DNA of 64,000 nt from positions 115,895,307 to 115,959,306 of the forward strand of contig NC_089822.1 in assembly GCF_035046505.1 (NCBI RefSeq), in the 5' to 3' direction. This document shows, piece after piece, positions 1-13,900 of this stretch. This DNA is from Tiliqua scincoides (taxonomy: Eukaryota; Chordata; Lepidosauria; Squamata; Scincidae). Position 1 is the first letter of the stretch. Every line of letters begins with the position of its first letter. The notes under the pieces were generated by a model. That model did no database searches. It saw only the letters and a program-made list of their open reading frames with translations, and had not been told where the DNA came from. Position numbers and translations under genes: made by a program.

Positions 1-1883
1 CCCTTGTAGGAATTTGGGAAGCACTGCCCTACAGAGCCTACATCTCAGTGTTCCCTATCTTGTATTCACTCCAAGGTCAGCTTGAAGAATCTAACCTCTC
101 GTCCCCAGAGTTCAGGAACACATAGATGCAACTTCTGAGAAAGCCAAGCATGAACATATCCAAGCATCCTTGGACTTGATCTTAAGAAACCTACAGTTGA
201 CTATGTCACTACTCCATCTGACTAGGTAGTTTATGACAACCTGGACATCCCTACTGGCCCTCTGACTTGGTCAGTGGACTTGGATGCCCAATTAGTTGGT
301 GCAGACCAATTCCAACAGGGGGCATGACTAGGGCTATTGTCATGGCTGGACCCAGATTAGAAAGACATCAAAACCTCAAATAACTTGTTTCCTTGGCCAT
401 GAATATGCTTACATGTTTTTACCACATACTGTGGCAATGAATTTCTTTACGCATTGCCCAAAATACAGTTAAAATACTTCCTGAATCCAATGCCATTCAG
501 TTTAATTGGCTGAACCAGAGTTCTAGTATCCTGAGAAATATTTTTGTTCCTCTTGTAAGACTTCTTACATTTAATATTACAACTTTAACTTCCAGTCCAG
601 GACATTGCCCAGTATCCTGAGAATTTCAAGATAATGGAGTTTACATTTCTATCTCTCATGGCTGGACACACTTGAAAAATACAATGGCAGCTCCTCATAA
701 AAGTACAAAGCCATTCCACACACTAAGTAGCAGCAAACTTGGTAAATGTACCAAGTTAACAGTGAGCTATGGACAATCTTGGGTCTCTGAGGGGCAAATC
801 TGTATGTCAGTTCTTTGCCCTAGAAAACAGGGCAAAACATTTCTAGGGCAAAACATACACATTTTGCCCTAGAAATCATATTGAGAATCTTGGCATGACT
901 TTTAATGGATGGAAGAAACTACTTCACTCAGTGTAGCTTTTGAAACAGCCTCATGCCCCCTTGCTGTTCAATCCCATAGAGACTTTGTCCCCACATTTGC
1001 AACTAGTTGCAGATCTTTCCAGTCTCACCCTGAACACCACACACAAAATTCCAAACTGTGCATAAAAAAATCCACCTCACTAAGACATGTTAACAGATTG
1101 ATGCATGCAAACAAAAACAAACAAGAATGGAGATAGATTTATCCACTTTTATTTCAACACAGCTCTGGGATTTTCCATACAAGAACTCCTTTGAAGATGA
1201 GGACAAGTTTCTAGCCATTGTAGTTACACAGAAAATTCTAAAAGTACGTGGGCAGATTCTGCTTAACTCCTCAGACCAGGTTATGGTATTCATGTGGATT
1301 TTGTCAGTTAGGGGAAGGGTTACTTTCCTCAAAAGGCTCTTTGGACTCCCACTGAGTACATTTCAGTTTTTACTCACCTGCTGCTTCACACCAGTCTGCA
1401 TGTTCCAAATCCTCTTTCCTCACTCAAGACAAGAATTTCTGCTCATGACATGCTAACTAACTATATTTCTGACTGTTGTGGGTTCTAATCTCATACAAGT
1501 CCAACTCCTCAGAATTTAAATTCTGATGAACTGAAGATGAATCAACAATAGGGATGTTTAAGGCCTACAGAACAACAAGGGGTCAGAGCCACCACTTCCT
1601 ATCACAATCTTGCAGAAAAAGGAAAGTGATGTCTGTTGTTAGACAGAGCCAGCACTAAAGCTGAAGCAGGAAGACTGCTCTGTCCTCACAACTGCATATG
1701 ACTTGTCCACTTATGAACAAACCCCAGTCCACCCACCCTCCAGATCACCCCAGAACACACTTCAGCTGACCTTTTCTGTATTGATAACATTATGGTACAT
1801 TAGGATTTTGCAAGAGAGAAGTAGCATCTATGAAATTGGTTTCCTGACTAATCTGGGCCATGAAGAACAATTAGCCAAGCCTA
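1..1883. other. Unassigned, downstream of CCNQ
   Basis: No gene or known repeat recognised. The ORFs here are short, lack homology that I can see, and overlap on both strands. The part from about 1130 to 1880 may be distal CCNQ 3' UTR. Confidence 0.5.
1148..1153 (-). terminator. Candidate CCNQ poly(A) signal AATAAA
   Basis: On the minus strand this reads GAAATAAAAG, about 2 kb downstream of the CCNQ stop. No AATAAA or ATTAAA was seen on that strand nearer to the stop. If used, the 3' UTR would include the foldback element at 1884-2367. This is an inference from motif and spacing only. Confidence 0.3.
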
Positions 1884-2367
1884 AGGGCCCAATCCTGAAC
1901 AGTGTACACTGGATTACTGCTGGCGCGCATTGTCATAAATGTGCCATAAGGCAAGTTTGTGGGCCCTACTGATGGGCTAGTGCCAGCAGTAGCCCAGTGC
2001 TGGCCAGCGCTGGGCTACTGCCGGGCAGCCACCAGAGCTCCACCGCTCAGCAGTTGTGCAGACCGCTGAGCAGCAGAGAAGTAAGTGGAGGGGCGGGGGA
2101 GGGAGGGAGGTGGGACCGGTGGAGCTTTGCTCCACCAAATCTAGAGACCCCTCATCGGGCTCACCGCCCGACACTCCCTGCTGATCTTTGGGTTGGTGGT
2201 GAATCAATTAGCTCCATCGCGGGGCTACTCTCTTTATCCGGGGGAAGGGGATGAAAGTCCCCTTCTCCCGAGGAGCCAGCAGCGGCTACCCGGAGTGTGC
2301 AGGATGTGGCGGCAGCCATTTTTGGCACCACCGCAGCCCCACGTGCCGGGCAGCTCAGGATTGGGCT
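1884..2367. mobile_element. Foldback element, AATCC family (copy 1)
   Basis: Terminal inverted repeats GGGCCCAATCC at 1884 and GGATTGGGC at 2359, flanked by TAA on both sides. The interior contains short inverted motifs (ccagtgctggccagcgctgg). The family recurs at least seven times in this window. It has no coding capacity. The TAA/TTA flanks in several copies would fit a PIF/Harbinger-like target, but the superfamily is not proven. Confidence 0.7.
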
Positions 2368-3160
2368 GTAACTCATTAGTCTGGGAAGCCAAGGATTGCC
2401 AGAAGTGGAATTGCCAGAAATGGGATCTCCTCAAGGGAAGAGAATTTTCACTTCCTTCCCCTTGGCAGACAGCAGCTGGCAGCAATGTGTCTTTTTGGCT
2501 CTGTGCCTGTGTTTCAACAGGTGCAGAGTCAAAGAGATCTGTGTTGAGATGCCCGATTCACGGGGGGGGGGGGGGTTTCAGAATGTGGCGGCAGATGCTG
2601 CTGCTGTCTCCACACCCCCCTGCAGGCCTGATCTTCCCCTCCCCCTGCCCAGTTCCACCCTTCCCACACATTGCCCCACCCCGAAAAGCTGTGCCATTGC
2701 CCGGTGGTCTTGCTTACCTCCGGTAGCAGCATGGCATCCTCTTCATGGTGCTGAGGCTCAGCGCCAATTGGCACTGGCCCAGCACCCACTTTTGCTGGGT
2801 GCTGTGAATGTGCTTTATGGCACATTCGCGATGCCCAGAGCCGGCGCTGAGGCTCAGCGCTGGCTTCAGGATTAGGCTGCCTGGCTCTAGTCTTGACTCC
2901 AACTTGGAAGAACCGTGGTTCAAGGACACCACAGAACAGCATCAGCTGTGTTCTATCTTTACCAAGCCTTGAAGCCAAACTCACTCCAGTTTTCTCTGTC
3001 TAGATGGCTCAAATGAAGCAGGAAACAGGATCTGGTGCCTTTCGTTTTAGGTAGGGGCACTGCTACCACCTTGAGCGATCAGCTATTTCCTTCCAGCTTG
3101 AGTGATCAGCTGGTTTGGCACATTGGAACATGGAACTCTGTCTTCATTGCCCAGATTTGC
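2368..3160. other. CCNQ 3' flank, repeat-like and GC-rich
   Basis: Contains a poly-G run at 2562-2575 and sequence resembling further internal parts of the AATCC foldback family (cattgcccggtgg to gctgaggctcagcgctgg, about 2690-2870). Nothing coding is supported. The last 250 bases before 3160 are probably CCNQ 3' UTR. Confidence 0.4.
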
Positions 3161-3250
3161 TTAAGATATTTCTGTGTCCAATGTGTAGATCTGTATCAAG
3201 TCCAAGACAATTTGGTCAATAACATTCTTGGAGAGATCTTCACTGAACAT
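3161..3250 (-). CDS. CCNQ: CCNQ coding exon 5 (C-terminus and stop)
   Basis: Short last coding exon, 29 codons plus TAA (3163-3161). The acceptor CCTAG| lies at 3253-3251. It encodes [20 protein letters not shown] followed by IYTLDTEIS, matching the human tail VFNDDLTKPIIDNIVSDLIQ / IYTMDTEIP in length and sequence. It is too short to show as an independent ORF and was found by looking for the conserved tail downstream of WWQ. Confidence 0.92.
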   Translation of the reverse strand: MFSEDLSKNVIDQIVLDLIQIYTLDTEIS

Positions 3251-6200
3251 CTAGGAGGAAAGAAAACCAGTTAGGAAGAAAAGGTTCTACATAACTGAGT
3301 TGTAACAAAGGCAGAGACCAAGAATAATTTTTGCAGAAAGCCAATGGCAGCTGGAAACAAAATTCAGTGTCCATGGTGCATACATTTATCCTGCCCTTGC
3401 ATTTGGGACATAGGTTTTGCAGAGTTCTGTACCATAACCTGCTTGACCAGAGGCAAAATAGGAACAAAAGAAATTGTCTTGGACATACACCATGGGAACC
3501 AAAGACCATCAATTGTTTTTCTTTCTCCAGCCTTAATGGTTGACCAGGTGCTGACTCCAGCCCCAACCAAAGAGGTAGGAATTTCTCTTCCCTAGAATTC
3601 ACACAAGTCTTGATGCCTAAATGTTTCGTGGCCTCATTAAATGGTCACATTAAAGCAGAAGAAGAAGAAGATCTTTAACAAAGTCTATTTTCTAAATTTG
3701 TAGACTCCTGAAGAGTGCCAAGTTACCTCTCCCACTCTAACACCTAAGTTGATGATGCAACATATCCTCATCTTAATACAGATAACATTACAAACAGTAG
3801 CTTTGACCACAATCCAGATTTGGGCCAACACATAGATCCTCAGCCAGTGGCTACCTGCCCACCTCTCCCTTACCTGCCACCAAGGCTGCTCGGCTTCAGC
3901 ATCACCAGGTACCTCCACCCCATAACACTGCAGGGCAAGGTAAAGGACAGAAACAGCAATATGCTGCGGTGAATGTTGCAGGCACAGAGGCCCATGGTAG
4001 CTGTCTCTCAGCAGGGCCCATGCTGCCACGGCCACTGGGGTCCGATCCCAGCTATGCCGGTTCATCCAGTGCTTCAAGGACAGCAGGTAGTGAAGAAGGT
4101 ACTGCATGAAATGAAGAACGGCTGTTAAGAATACTTGAAATCATGGGGGTACTCTTTATTATCAACATTCCTGGCACATTGATTTCAATGGGGATAAAGG
4201 CATATACAAAATTCAAAGGAACCATTGCTCCAACTCAAGGAATACAAAATCTCCTTTCATTATGGATGGTAGAATCGCACAATTATTTCTACTTAAACAT
4301 CATACTAACTCTGCCAGGTACATTAGTCCAAGGCACAATGACTATCCCGAGGTCACCCAGTGAGCTTCATGACTGAATGGGAATCCGAACTCATGTCTCC
4401 CAAGTCCAATTCCCATGCTAAAGCCACTCCACTGCACCAATTTGGGATGGCAACATGAATGTGTATTATCATCCCCCCATCTTTAAACTAATGAACAACA
4501 TAATACAATATAATCACAATATTATATATGCAACTACAGGAGCCCCCCCATATCCATGGGGTACCATTCCAGGCCCGCTCCCACAGATACGGAAACCACA
4601 GATACAAGGGAACCCTATCTCTATGGCCATTAACATCATTTAGATCAGTGGTTCTCAAACTTTGAGGAAGAGTTACTCCCTCAGTAAGTCTTTGTGGGGG
4701 AGGGTCTAGGGCAGAAACGCGATCCCCAGGATCACGCTGCTAAGGGGGGGGTGAAGAGGGGTGCTTGTAACTTACTTTCAGAAGGCAGGGCTGCAGCAGG
4801 CTGCGGGGAGCCCTGCACAGCGCTCCCCAAGGCTTGAAACTTTCACTGAAAACGGGCGCAAAGCACCTCCTGCAAAACGGAAGTGCTTTGTGCCCACTTT
4901 CAGTGAAAGTTCCAAGCCTTGGGGGAGCGCTGTGCAGGGCTGCACAGGGCTCCCCGCACCTCCTGCAGCCCTGCCTTCTGAAAGTAAGTCACAAGCACCC
5001 CCCTCGTCCCCCCCAATGGACACGATCCTGGGGATGGCTTCCCTGCCTCTCCCCTTCCCCCATCCCTTAAAGGAACAGGGGAACCTTTACACCTTTGAGA
5101 ACCACTGGTTTAGATGATTACCACTAGGATATGTTTTTCCCTTTTACAGCAGTGGTTCTCAGACTTTGAGGGAACTTTACTCCCTCAGTAAGTCTTTGTG
5201 TGGGAGGGGCTAAGGGGGGGATGAGGAGGGGTGCTTTCACTTATATTTAAGTAGGAAGGGCTGCTGGAGGCTGTAGGAGGTGCAGGAAGCCCTGCACAGC
5301 CCTCCCCGAGGTTTGGAACAGTCCCCTTCCCCTGCCCCTTAAAGGGACGGGGGGCCTTTACACAAACTGGTGGGTCACAACCCACCAGTTTGAAAACGAA
5401 TGTTTTACAGGATGCTATAAGCATGCAAGCTTATAGCTTATGCACCTAGGCTGCAGGGAGCCTGAATACTTGAAGAGATTAGGTCACACATTAACAAAAA
5501 GCAGTTTACTTCCTGTTTCCTGCTAATGTTAGATCTAATCTCTTCAAGCATTCTGGCTGCCTGCAGCCTGTCTGCACATGCTATAAGCTTGCATGCTTAT
5601 AGTGTCCTATAAAAGGAAGAAAGCAGTATGCCAGCAGTAAGCATCTAAGGATGCAATCCTATTCTGCGCTGGAACAGGCAAGCCAGGAGGCTTGCACTGT
5701 ATCCAAAGCAGGATAGGGGCCAAAAGTGGCTCAGCCAGAGATAAGGGGAAACTTTTTCCCTTACCTCTGGGTAAGGCGCCTTCTCCCCTATGGGTCTCCT
5801 TGGACTTGTGCCACCTCTTAGTCTGTCGGAAAGCCCCCAAAAAAGACCCAAGAAGGAAGTCCCTCCCTCCAAGATGAATGTATCGAACCCTATAGAAAGC
5901 TAAACTAAGCCTTACGTTTGCATTTACTCGCAAGTAAGCAAACATGCCTTGGCTGGTGGTCAGGTCAGGTAAAGGGGAATGTGAAGCCACCAAAATGGTC
6001 CTGATCTGATGGAACTGGAGCTCAACAAATGCCCCAGAAGGCAGCTCCCCCCTCCACTAAAAAAGATCAAAACAGAGGCTTCAGCTGAACTTTTCTGAGA
6101 CTTGCAAAGCCAGGTGGATCCTGACAGAGATCTGGTTTAAACAGAAGTTCTTAAATTGAACTGGGCACTGGGTAATGCTGAAAACTTTACTGATTTTTGG

Positions 6201-9200
6201 AGGGGGGGAGTTATTGCAGGCAGGCTACAGAGGAAATTCACTTGGTGGAACAGTGCTGGCTTCTGCTTATTTATTTGTTTTACTTTAATTATTTATACTT
6301 ATTTATTTTAATTTGCCTGATGATGTCACTTCCACCATGACATCACTTCTGGTGGGTCTTGAACAGATTATCATTCTAAAAAGTGGGTCCCAGTGCTAAA
6401 AGTTTGAGAACTGTTGCAATAAGGTGTTAGTAAGTTGACACCCAGGGTGTGTGTGTGTGTGACACCACTAGTAACCAAAATAACTAAAATCACAGTTTGG
6501 AAAAATAATGCCATCAAGTTATATATCAATCAATGCTTAATTTCATGCAGAATGTGTTCTATCTTTGTTCTATCAAAAGGTACAGACAAAAAACCAGTGG
6601 GGGCGGGGTGATGGTACATCACCACGCCCACCACCTGGGGTGTTGCCCCGCCCACTGCAAGGGGGGTGACATGCTGGCATCCCACACTGGGTGACGCGAA
6701 CCCTAGTGACTCAACTGACTACTGCAGCTAAGGACCACTGTCCAAATAGGTTGAATAATTCACAAAACTAAAGCATATGCTGAATTATTGCCTCAGATTC
6801 ACCACAATGCCAACAGTTAGCTTCTTTAATAAGGGCCCAATCCTATCTAACTTTTCAGCACTGGTGCAGCTGCTGTGCAGCCCCAAGGTAAGGGAACAAA
6901 TGTTCCCATACCTTGAGGAGGCCTCTGTGACTGCCTCCCCACCATAGGATGCAGTGCACACCCCACTGGTATGGCTGCACTGGCACTGGAAAATTGGATA
7001 GGATTGGGCTGTTAGTCCCTTATTAAAAAGATGTATTGGAGTCCAGTAAACTCTGAAAAAGATTTTTTGCTGAATCAATTGTTATGTAAAATTCATTAAT
7101 ATTTTAGCTATATTTGCTAACACTATTTTCCACTGATAACATAAAATGGGACATTCCAGTTCTTGATTCCACAAATCTTGGAGACAAGTAAGGTCATATT
7201 TATTCAGTGATTAAAAGTTTGTATAAAAATATTCTGGGTTTCCTTTTCTTAGTGGATTCAATAAGCATATCTAAGACTAAAGACGTCTGAGAAGCTAAAA
7301 TTGCGGCTGGGCCAAACGTGCTAATAAGTGCTAATAATGTGCTAATAAGTGCTATAAATGCAAATATTGCCATTTGACTGGGCTTGGTAAATCATATTTA
7401 CTATTCAGTTTAGTGAAAGAACAACTCTTTTTTTTTATCATCATCTTGATCACCATCAACCATCCTATCTAGAGTAAAAATTTCTGTCAGCCCAACTCTT
7501 CCAAAAAAGGACTTACTTAAGCTTCTGATTTTTTATTCAGGACTAGCCCAAAGTGTTAGTTCAGGGTGAGAAAATGGGTCAAGTTTGTATTTTCCAGCAA
7601 TAATGGTCCACAGGTATCTGACAAGAGATTTTAGGTAGAGCTTCTTGTATTTTAATCCAGGTGAACCCTAAGGCTGACCATTTAGGAAGATGTGCCAAAT
7701 TCTGGATTTCCAAAATAGTCCAAGAGACTTATCAAAGTTCGGAAGTGGACCCGATAATTAGGGGAGGATAAAAAATATACCTGTCATTCTAATGAATGCA
7801 TATTTTCGTGATGAACTCTATTCCTCTCTTCAGAGCACAAAGGATTATACACAGATCTTGGGTTGTTGCAAGAATAAAGCAGACAGAATGATTTGCCCAA
7901 TGAGCTTTAGTGATGGGTTTGAACGCAGATCTCTCCCAAACTTTACTGATTCCAACACACATTTCTAGACCTTACTGCCCTAGCATCCAATCCAACTCTC
8001 TCCCAAGAATGGTACTCCCAGCCTGCCTTAGCTCATCCTGCTAGTGACTGTCTCCACCACAGACTCTAAGGATGCTTTCACCCCTGCCAAGACATTCGCC
8101 TGCCCTTCATTGGGCTAGAACCTTGACTTGCTTTTCTAACCTACTCCCATCTGGGTGACTGAACTCAGAAGTTGGAGCTACAAGGATGAGTCCCTGTTTT
8201 CAGATTCTATGCTAAAGAGAGAACAACAAAGTTGTAACTCCCAAGCAAATCATGCACCCCTTTCCCAGCTAAGCCCTATGCTGGCCTGACCTTGTGAGGG
8301 TGCTGGAAGGAGACACGAAAGCAGAGCACTCGTAGCATGAGCAGCTCACACTGGACAATGCTATCTCTCAGCTCCCAGAAGTGAGTGTCCAGCTCCAGGG
8401 GATCACTCCGGGGATGCAAGTACCTGTGTGCGAGAACAGAGAAAAATACCGAAAATTGAAATAAATGGAAGTGCTTTCAAAACACTTCCATTACATAACA
8501 CAAAGAGGATGTGTGTATCTGCTGTCAAGAAAATCTCACTGGGCATGCCCAAGCCTAAAATAGACTAAGTGCTAAGTAAAATAAAGTAGGCTAAGCAAAG
8601 TATTGAGAAACAAGAAGTGAGTTTTTAATGCTTTACAAGGCATTTGGAGGTATTCCCCAGGCCTCCCAATGCCTTATAATTAAAAACATCACTTCCAGTT
8701 TCTCAGTGAAACTGGAAGTTGTGCTATTTCTACTGCAGAGCTCAGTTTGAGCCCAGCAGAGTCCGCGGACAGATGTCTGTGGCCTTGGCTGAGCTCAGAG
8801 GCACCTCCAGAGGCGAGGGGAGCCGGGCTCCCCTCGCCTCTGGAGGGTCCAGGCCACAGGGACAGGCCTTTGCCCATATCCCCAATTTCAGCTATTTCCT
8901 GGGGGGTTCTGTAACAGAACCCCTGCGGATAAGGGGGCACACCTGTACTTCTTTTGTGTGTTTATCTTCATATAAAACACAGAACTAACTTAGGACATGT
9001 ACTGCCACAAGATTAGAGGATAGCTGTTGGCTATAAAAGGGAATTAAGTTTATGAAGGCTGGATCTGTCAAAAATTATTGGCTATGATGGCTAAATGCTC
9101 CACGTTCAGAGCAGTATACTTCTCAGTAACAACAGCTGGGAGGGATAAACTGAGGAAGGTAGTGGTCTACATGCTTTACTTACAGGCTTCCTAGATGCAT

Positions 9201-10947
9201 CTAGCAAATCACCATTGGAAACAGGATCCTGGCCCATATATACCCTTTGCTGGATTCATCAGAACACTTTAAACTTAGAAAAATGTCTCACTGAAATTAA
9301 AAGGGCTTGGCGCAAGCAAAACAAAAGAATAAGTGTGCAAAAACATTCAGTGTATAAAATCCCTTGGATACCAGTCCATTATAGATTTAAATGAAACTAG
9401 ACTGTACATCTCATATTGTGCCCATGTAGCTATACATTCTTAACATGCCAAGTCCTGCACTCCAGTTACCAGTTACCTGTGGCTCACATTGATGATGTCC
9501 CTTGTCCGCAGATGCTGCTCTTCTACCTTCCCAGCCAGATAAAGGGCAGCCATTGCTACTAGGTAGGGGTCATAGGGCTCCAGAGGCACTTCCGTAAAGA
9601 ACCGGTGATAAATGGTGCACGCAGTAGCAACAGGGATGGAGTGCAAGCCCAGTTTCACACCTGTTGCAAAGGAGATACAGCTAGCAGGTTTCTGGAACTC
9701 TATCAAGAGGAAGGGGAAATAAAGCTAGATGCAACACATCCTTCACCCAGAGGCAACAGTGAGGTAGCTCTCTCAGGCAACATATACTGAATGTTGTTAA
9801 AGGACAAAACAATGGGAGTTGGACAACTCTAATCCAGAAGATACAGTAGTCCCCCTGTATCTGCAGGGGCTATGTTCCCACCAACGCTGCAGATACACAA
9901 AACTGCCAATAGCAGCACACCTTACGCAGTACTTACTGTTGCACTGGTGTGCTGGCATTCTGGTGTGCTGCTTGACTGCGCTCAGGACTCATCTGTCTTG
10001 TTTGCAACCCTCCTGTTGCTATCTTTTGTCTTCCTCTCACTTTCCGCTTCCTGTTAGCATTGCTTTCATGACTCATTTCTCATGGCAGAAGCTAACAGTA
10101 AGTGGGTTGGAGGGCTACAACAGAAGTCCTGAGTGTGACGGCAACAGGAGGCAGACAGTGAGAGGAAGGCAAGAGACAGCAACAGGAGGGCAAGAAAGAC
10201 TACTTCCGAGTATAACGGTGGGGGGGGATTTGCGAACCACAGATAACTGAAACCAAGTCCACGGATATGGGAGGGCAGCTACTGTACAATCCTTTGGAAA
10301 GTTCACCTCACTGACATGAATGGGAGCTGTACCGAGGGCCCTGCAGTGCCCTTGCACAGCTCTCACTCATATCAACGAGGCTCATGCAGGAGAACTTCCC
10401 TGTGGATTGTGCCCCTCTGTTAACTGTTGCGTATCTGGGAGGCAGGATGGATTTGGATTTTCTATTTCAGGCATCAAAATGTCAGCCCTATCCTTGAAGC
10501 CCCCTTCAGCCACAACCACTAAAGGTGGCAGCTGTGGGAGAGGTCTGTTCGCAGCAACAATATTCCAGGCCCTTTCCATTAATTTCTGGTTCTCCATTCC
10601 AAAATAAAAAAGATATCCCTAAACTGCCATGCCATAAACCTGACAAAGTATCGAGGACCAGAAAAATAAATTTAAATTTAAAATTTAAATAAATACATCA
10701 GAGAGGGAAAGGGGGGAAGAAAATTGGGTAAGAGGCACTTTTTCAAGTGGGTGCTCCTTTTTTAGCAGGGGGAGAGTAACTGGCCCACCTCACCCCAGCA
10801 CTGTCTGTTCTAGTGGCTGTCTGCTGGTATTCTTTTTGCATCTTTTTAGATTGTGAGCCCTTTTAGGACAGGGAGCCATTTGGTTATTTGATTTTTCTCT
10901 GTGGACCGCTTTGTGAACTTTTAGTTGAAAAGCGGTATATAAATACT

Positions 10948-10990
<43 letters not shown>

Positions 10991-13900
10991 GAACATCTCC
11001 TTGCAAACCAGGGGGCTGATGGGTCTCCTTGGGCTGGATGAGCTGTACTTTGAAGACCCATGTTCTAGGTCAGGGTTTCTCAACGTGATCACTACCTGCT
11101 TGGGGTGGCACACCTTCCAGCTATGCCGCTGTTGTGTGGATAAAAGGAAGGAAGGAGCTATTACACCATTCGGTATATACCACTTGTACAACTATGTACT
11201 TCACTTGAAGGATGGGAAGTATAAAAACGTGGAAAAAAATAAAAAGATGTTGGTGGAGGTTGTGCGACACTGAAGAGGAGGGGGAAGGGGAGAGAGTGAA
11301 AGAACCCAAGGGTGGCAATGCAGGAACAGGATGCACAAAGTGTCTGAACAGCAAGAGATGCATTAACATGGTATGGGTTGCGGGTGGAGAGATTGGATAG
11401 TGCAGTAATTTTGAACAACTGCAGAAACTCCAGGCTCTCATCTGAAGAATGTTGCAAGTGCGGGGAATTTTTACACACTGTTCCTCGTTACAAGGCAGCT
11501 CCATAGGTCCTCCTTGAAAACCAAGGGTCTGATGGGTTTCCACTGGCCAGATGAACAGACTCCATAGGCCGGATATGGTGCTTAGGCCATACTTTGGAGA
11601 CCCATGTGCTAGGCCAGGGTTTCTCAAACTGTGGCTCGCGATCCACTTGGTGGGTTGTGGCCTGATGGTGGGTCGCAAAGCTGAAACTGACAAGCAGATA
11701 GCTAAGAAGGAAAGTGCATGGAGCCCTATGGAAAGTGAAATAGAGCCACATCGCACATTTATTCATGAGTTGGTGCCCGTGACTTAGACCACTGCAAAGG
11801 GCGAACCAAGAGGAATCCGACACCACCAGAATGGTTCCAATCAAATGAATGCAATCCCCAAAAAACATTGAGCTGGAAGTCCCTCCTTCCAAGCTGACAA
11901 ATCTATTGCGCCTGATGGAAAGTGAAACTAAGCTCGGTGTACTGGCTTACCGCTGGCGCACACTGTTGCAAACAAGCCAAAAAGCACATTTGCAAGCCCT
12001 AATGCTGGGCAAGCGACAGTGCTAGCCCAGTGCTGGCCGGTGCTGAACCGCTCCACTGGCTCCAAGGTCTCTATGTTGGGCTTGGCGCCTGATATGGAGG
12101 CTTTTACCTCACCAGGTTTTTACCTGACCTTTTGGTCAGCGGTGAATCAAGTAGCCCCATTGCGGGGCTATTCCCTTTACCCAGGGGAAGGGGACGAAAG
12201 TCTCCTCCCGAGGTGCCGCTGGCAGCTGCATGAGGTGCATAGGATGTGGTGGCAGCCATTTTTGGCACTGCTGCAGCCCTGCACCCTGGGCAGCTCAGGA
12301 TTGGGCTGTAAGCTATACATTTATGTTTACTCACAAGTAAGCAAACATGCCTTGGCTCATGTTAAAGGTCAGGCAAAGGGGAATGCAAGGCCACCAGAAT
12401 GGTCCCAATCTGATGAAAGTGGAGTTCAACAAATGCTCCAGAAGGCAGCTTCCTTCCCCCCCACTGATAAAAACAGAGGCTTGAGCTAATAAGGTGAATT
12501 TTTTTCTGTTATTGGGCGCAATCCAAATGCACCTTTGGGCCACCGCAAGTCCCTTGTGCTGGCCCAGGAGGGTCACAAACATGCCATAAGGCACATTTGC
12601 GCCTCCTCTAGAGAAGCGCTCCTCAGAAGCGCTCCTCTAGAGAAGCGCTGGTCTGCATAGGCTGACATAAGCCTCTGTGCCAGCTTCCTCCTCAACACTT
12701 GCATTGGCCCGGCTGGCAACTTGCTTAACCTGTTGAATTTCCTTTTCCATCAGACAGATATCATCAACAAATGCCAATATAATAATTTTTTTTCATTTCC
12801 AGAGCCTTTTGAATAAACACAAGGATCAGCTCTTGTTGGTACAAAACCCATCTCTTTGAGAGCTTTGTCCAAACATTTGTACCAATTCCTGGCACTTTGT
12901 TTTAATCCGTGTAGAGTAGGGGTGCTCAATAGGTGGATCGCGATCTACCGGTAGATCGCAAGGCAAAATGAGTAGATCGCGGAGTGCCGACCCCCCCTTC
13001 AGGTGCCTCTGGGAGGAAACGCCGGGAGTAAGGCCCATTGTACTCAATGGGGCTTACTCCCAGGTAAGTGTGGCTAGGATTGCAGCCTCACAGCCTAATC
13101 CTAGGCATGCCTACTCAGGAGTAAGTCCTGTTAAACTCAGTGGGGCTCAAGGTACACCAACATACATTGTACACATAAATGTTATATGTTATGATGGCGC
13201 GAACATTGTAAAAAAAATTCTGGTAGATCTCTGGGCCTTGCTGGGTTTCAAAGTAGCTCTCGAGCCAAAAAAAGTGTGAGCACCCCTGGTATAGAGCTTT
13301 CTGTAGCCTGTATACTGTGCCTGGTTCTTTACTCTCATATCCTGAGGCTTGGGTCATGTAGGCAGTTTCTTTTAGTGCAGCTCTTATTTAGTGCTTATTC
13401 AGATAAGCTGTCTTAAAGTCATAGTGATGTACATGCCAGCCTTTTGTGGCTGCAATGGCTAATGCAAGTCTAACAGCCTCACCTCTTACTGTAGGTGCAA
13501 AAGTTTCATCATACTGAGGATACTTTAGCTGGGCAAATGCTTGGGTGACTAATCTAGCTTTATACTGGGTCTGGCCATCTGCTGAAACTTTTTTCTTAAA
13601 TACCCATTTGCTCCCCAGGGCTTTGTGCCCCTCAGGCAATTTACACTCAGTGAAAACTTGGGAGCTCCTGCATAGCTTTTAACCAGTTCTCTTTCTCTGG
13701 TTTGGGTAGTTTTAACACTTCCTGGTATGTCTGAGGTTCACAGGAAACTTAATAAACATTTACTCCTTCATTACAGCTTGATACTTCTCCAAAAGTAAAA
13801 CGTTGGGATGGTACCCCCTTGTTAGCTCTTTGAGATCTCCTCAGAGCTGGTTCCTCAATTTCCTGAGTTTCCTCTTCTAATTTTGGTGACTGAGGGGTTA

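Noticed and set aside
1127-1456. 109-codon plus-strand frame as a gene
   Set aside because: No recognisable domain or splice context; lies where a CCNQ 3' UTR on the other strand is possible.
2193-2984. Overlapping frames of 150-177 codons near 2.2-3.0 kb
   Set aside because: They run through the foldback repeat and a poly-G run, and overlap on both strands.
13024-13140. 'ggcttactcccag' motif pair as a separate SINE
   Set aside because: It lies within the hAT-type element delimited by 8-bp flanks at 12909 and 13289.
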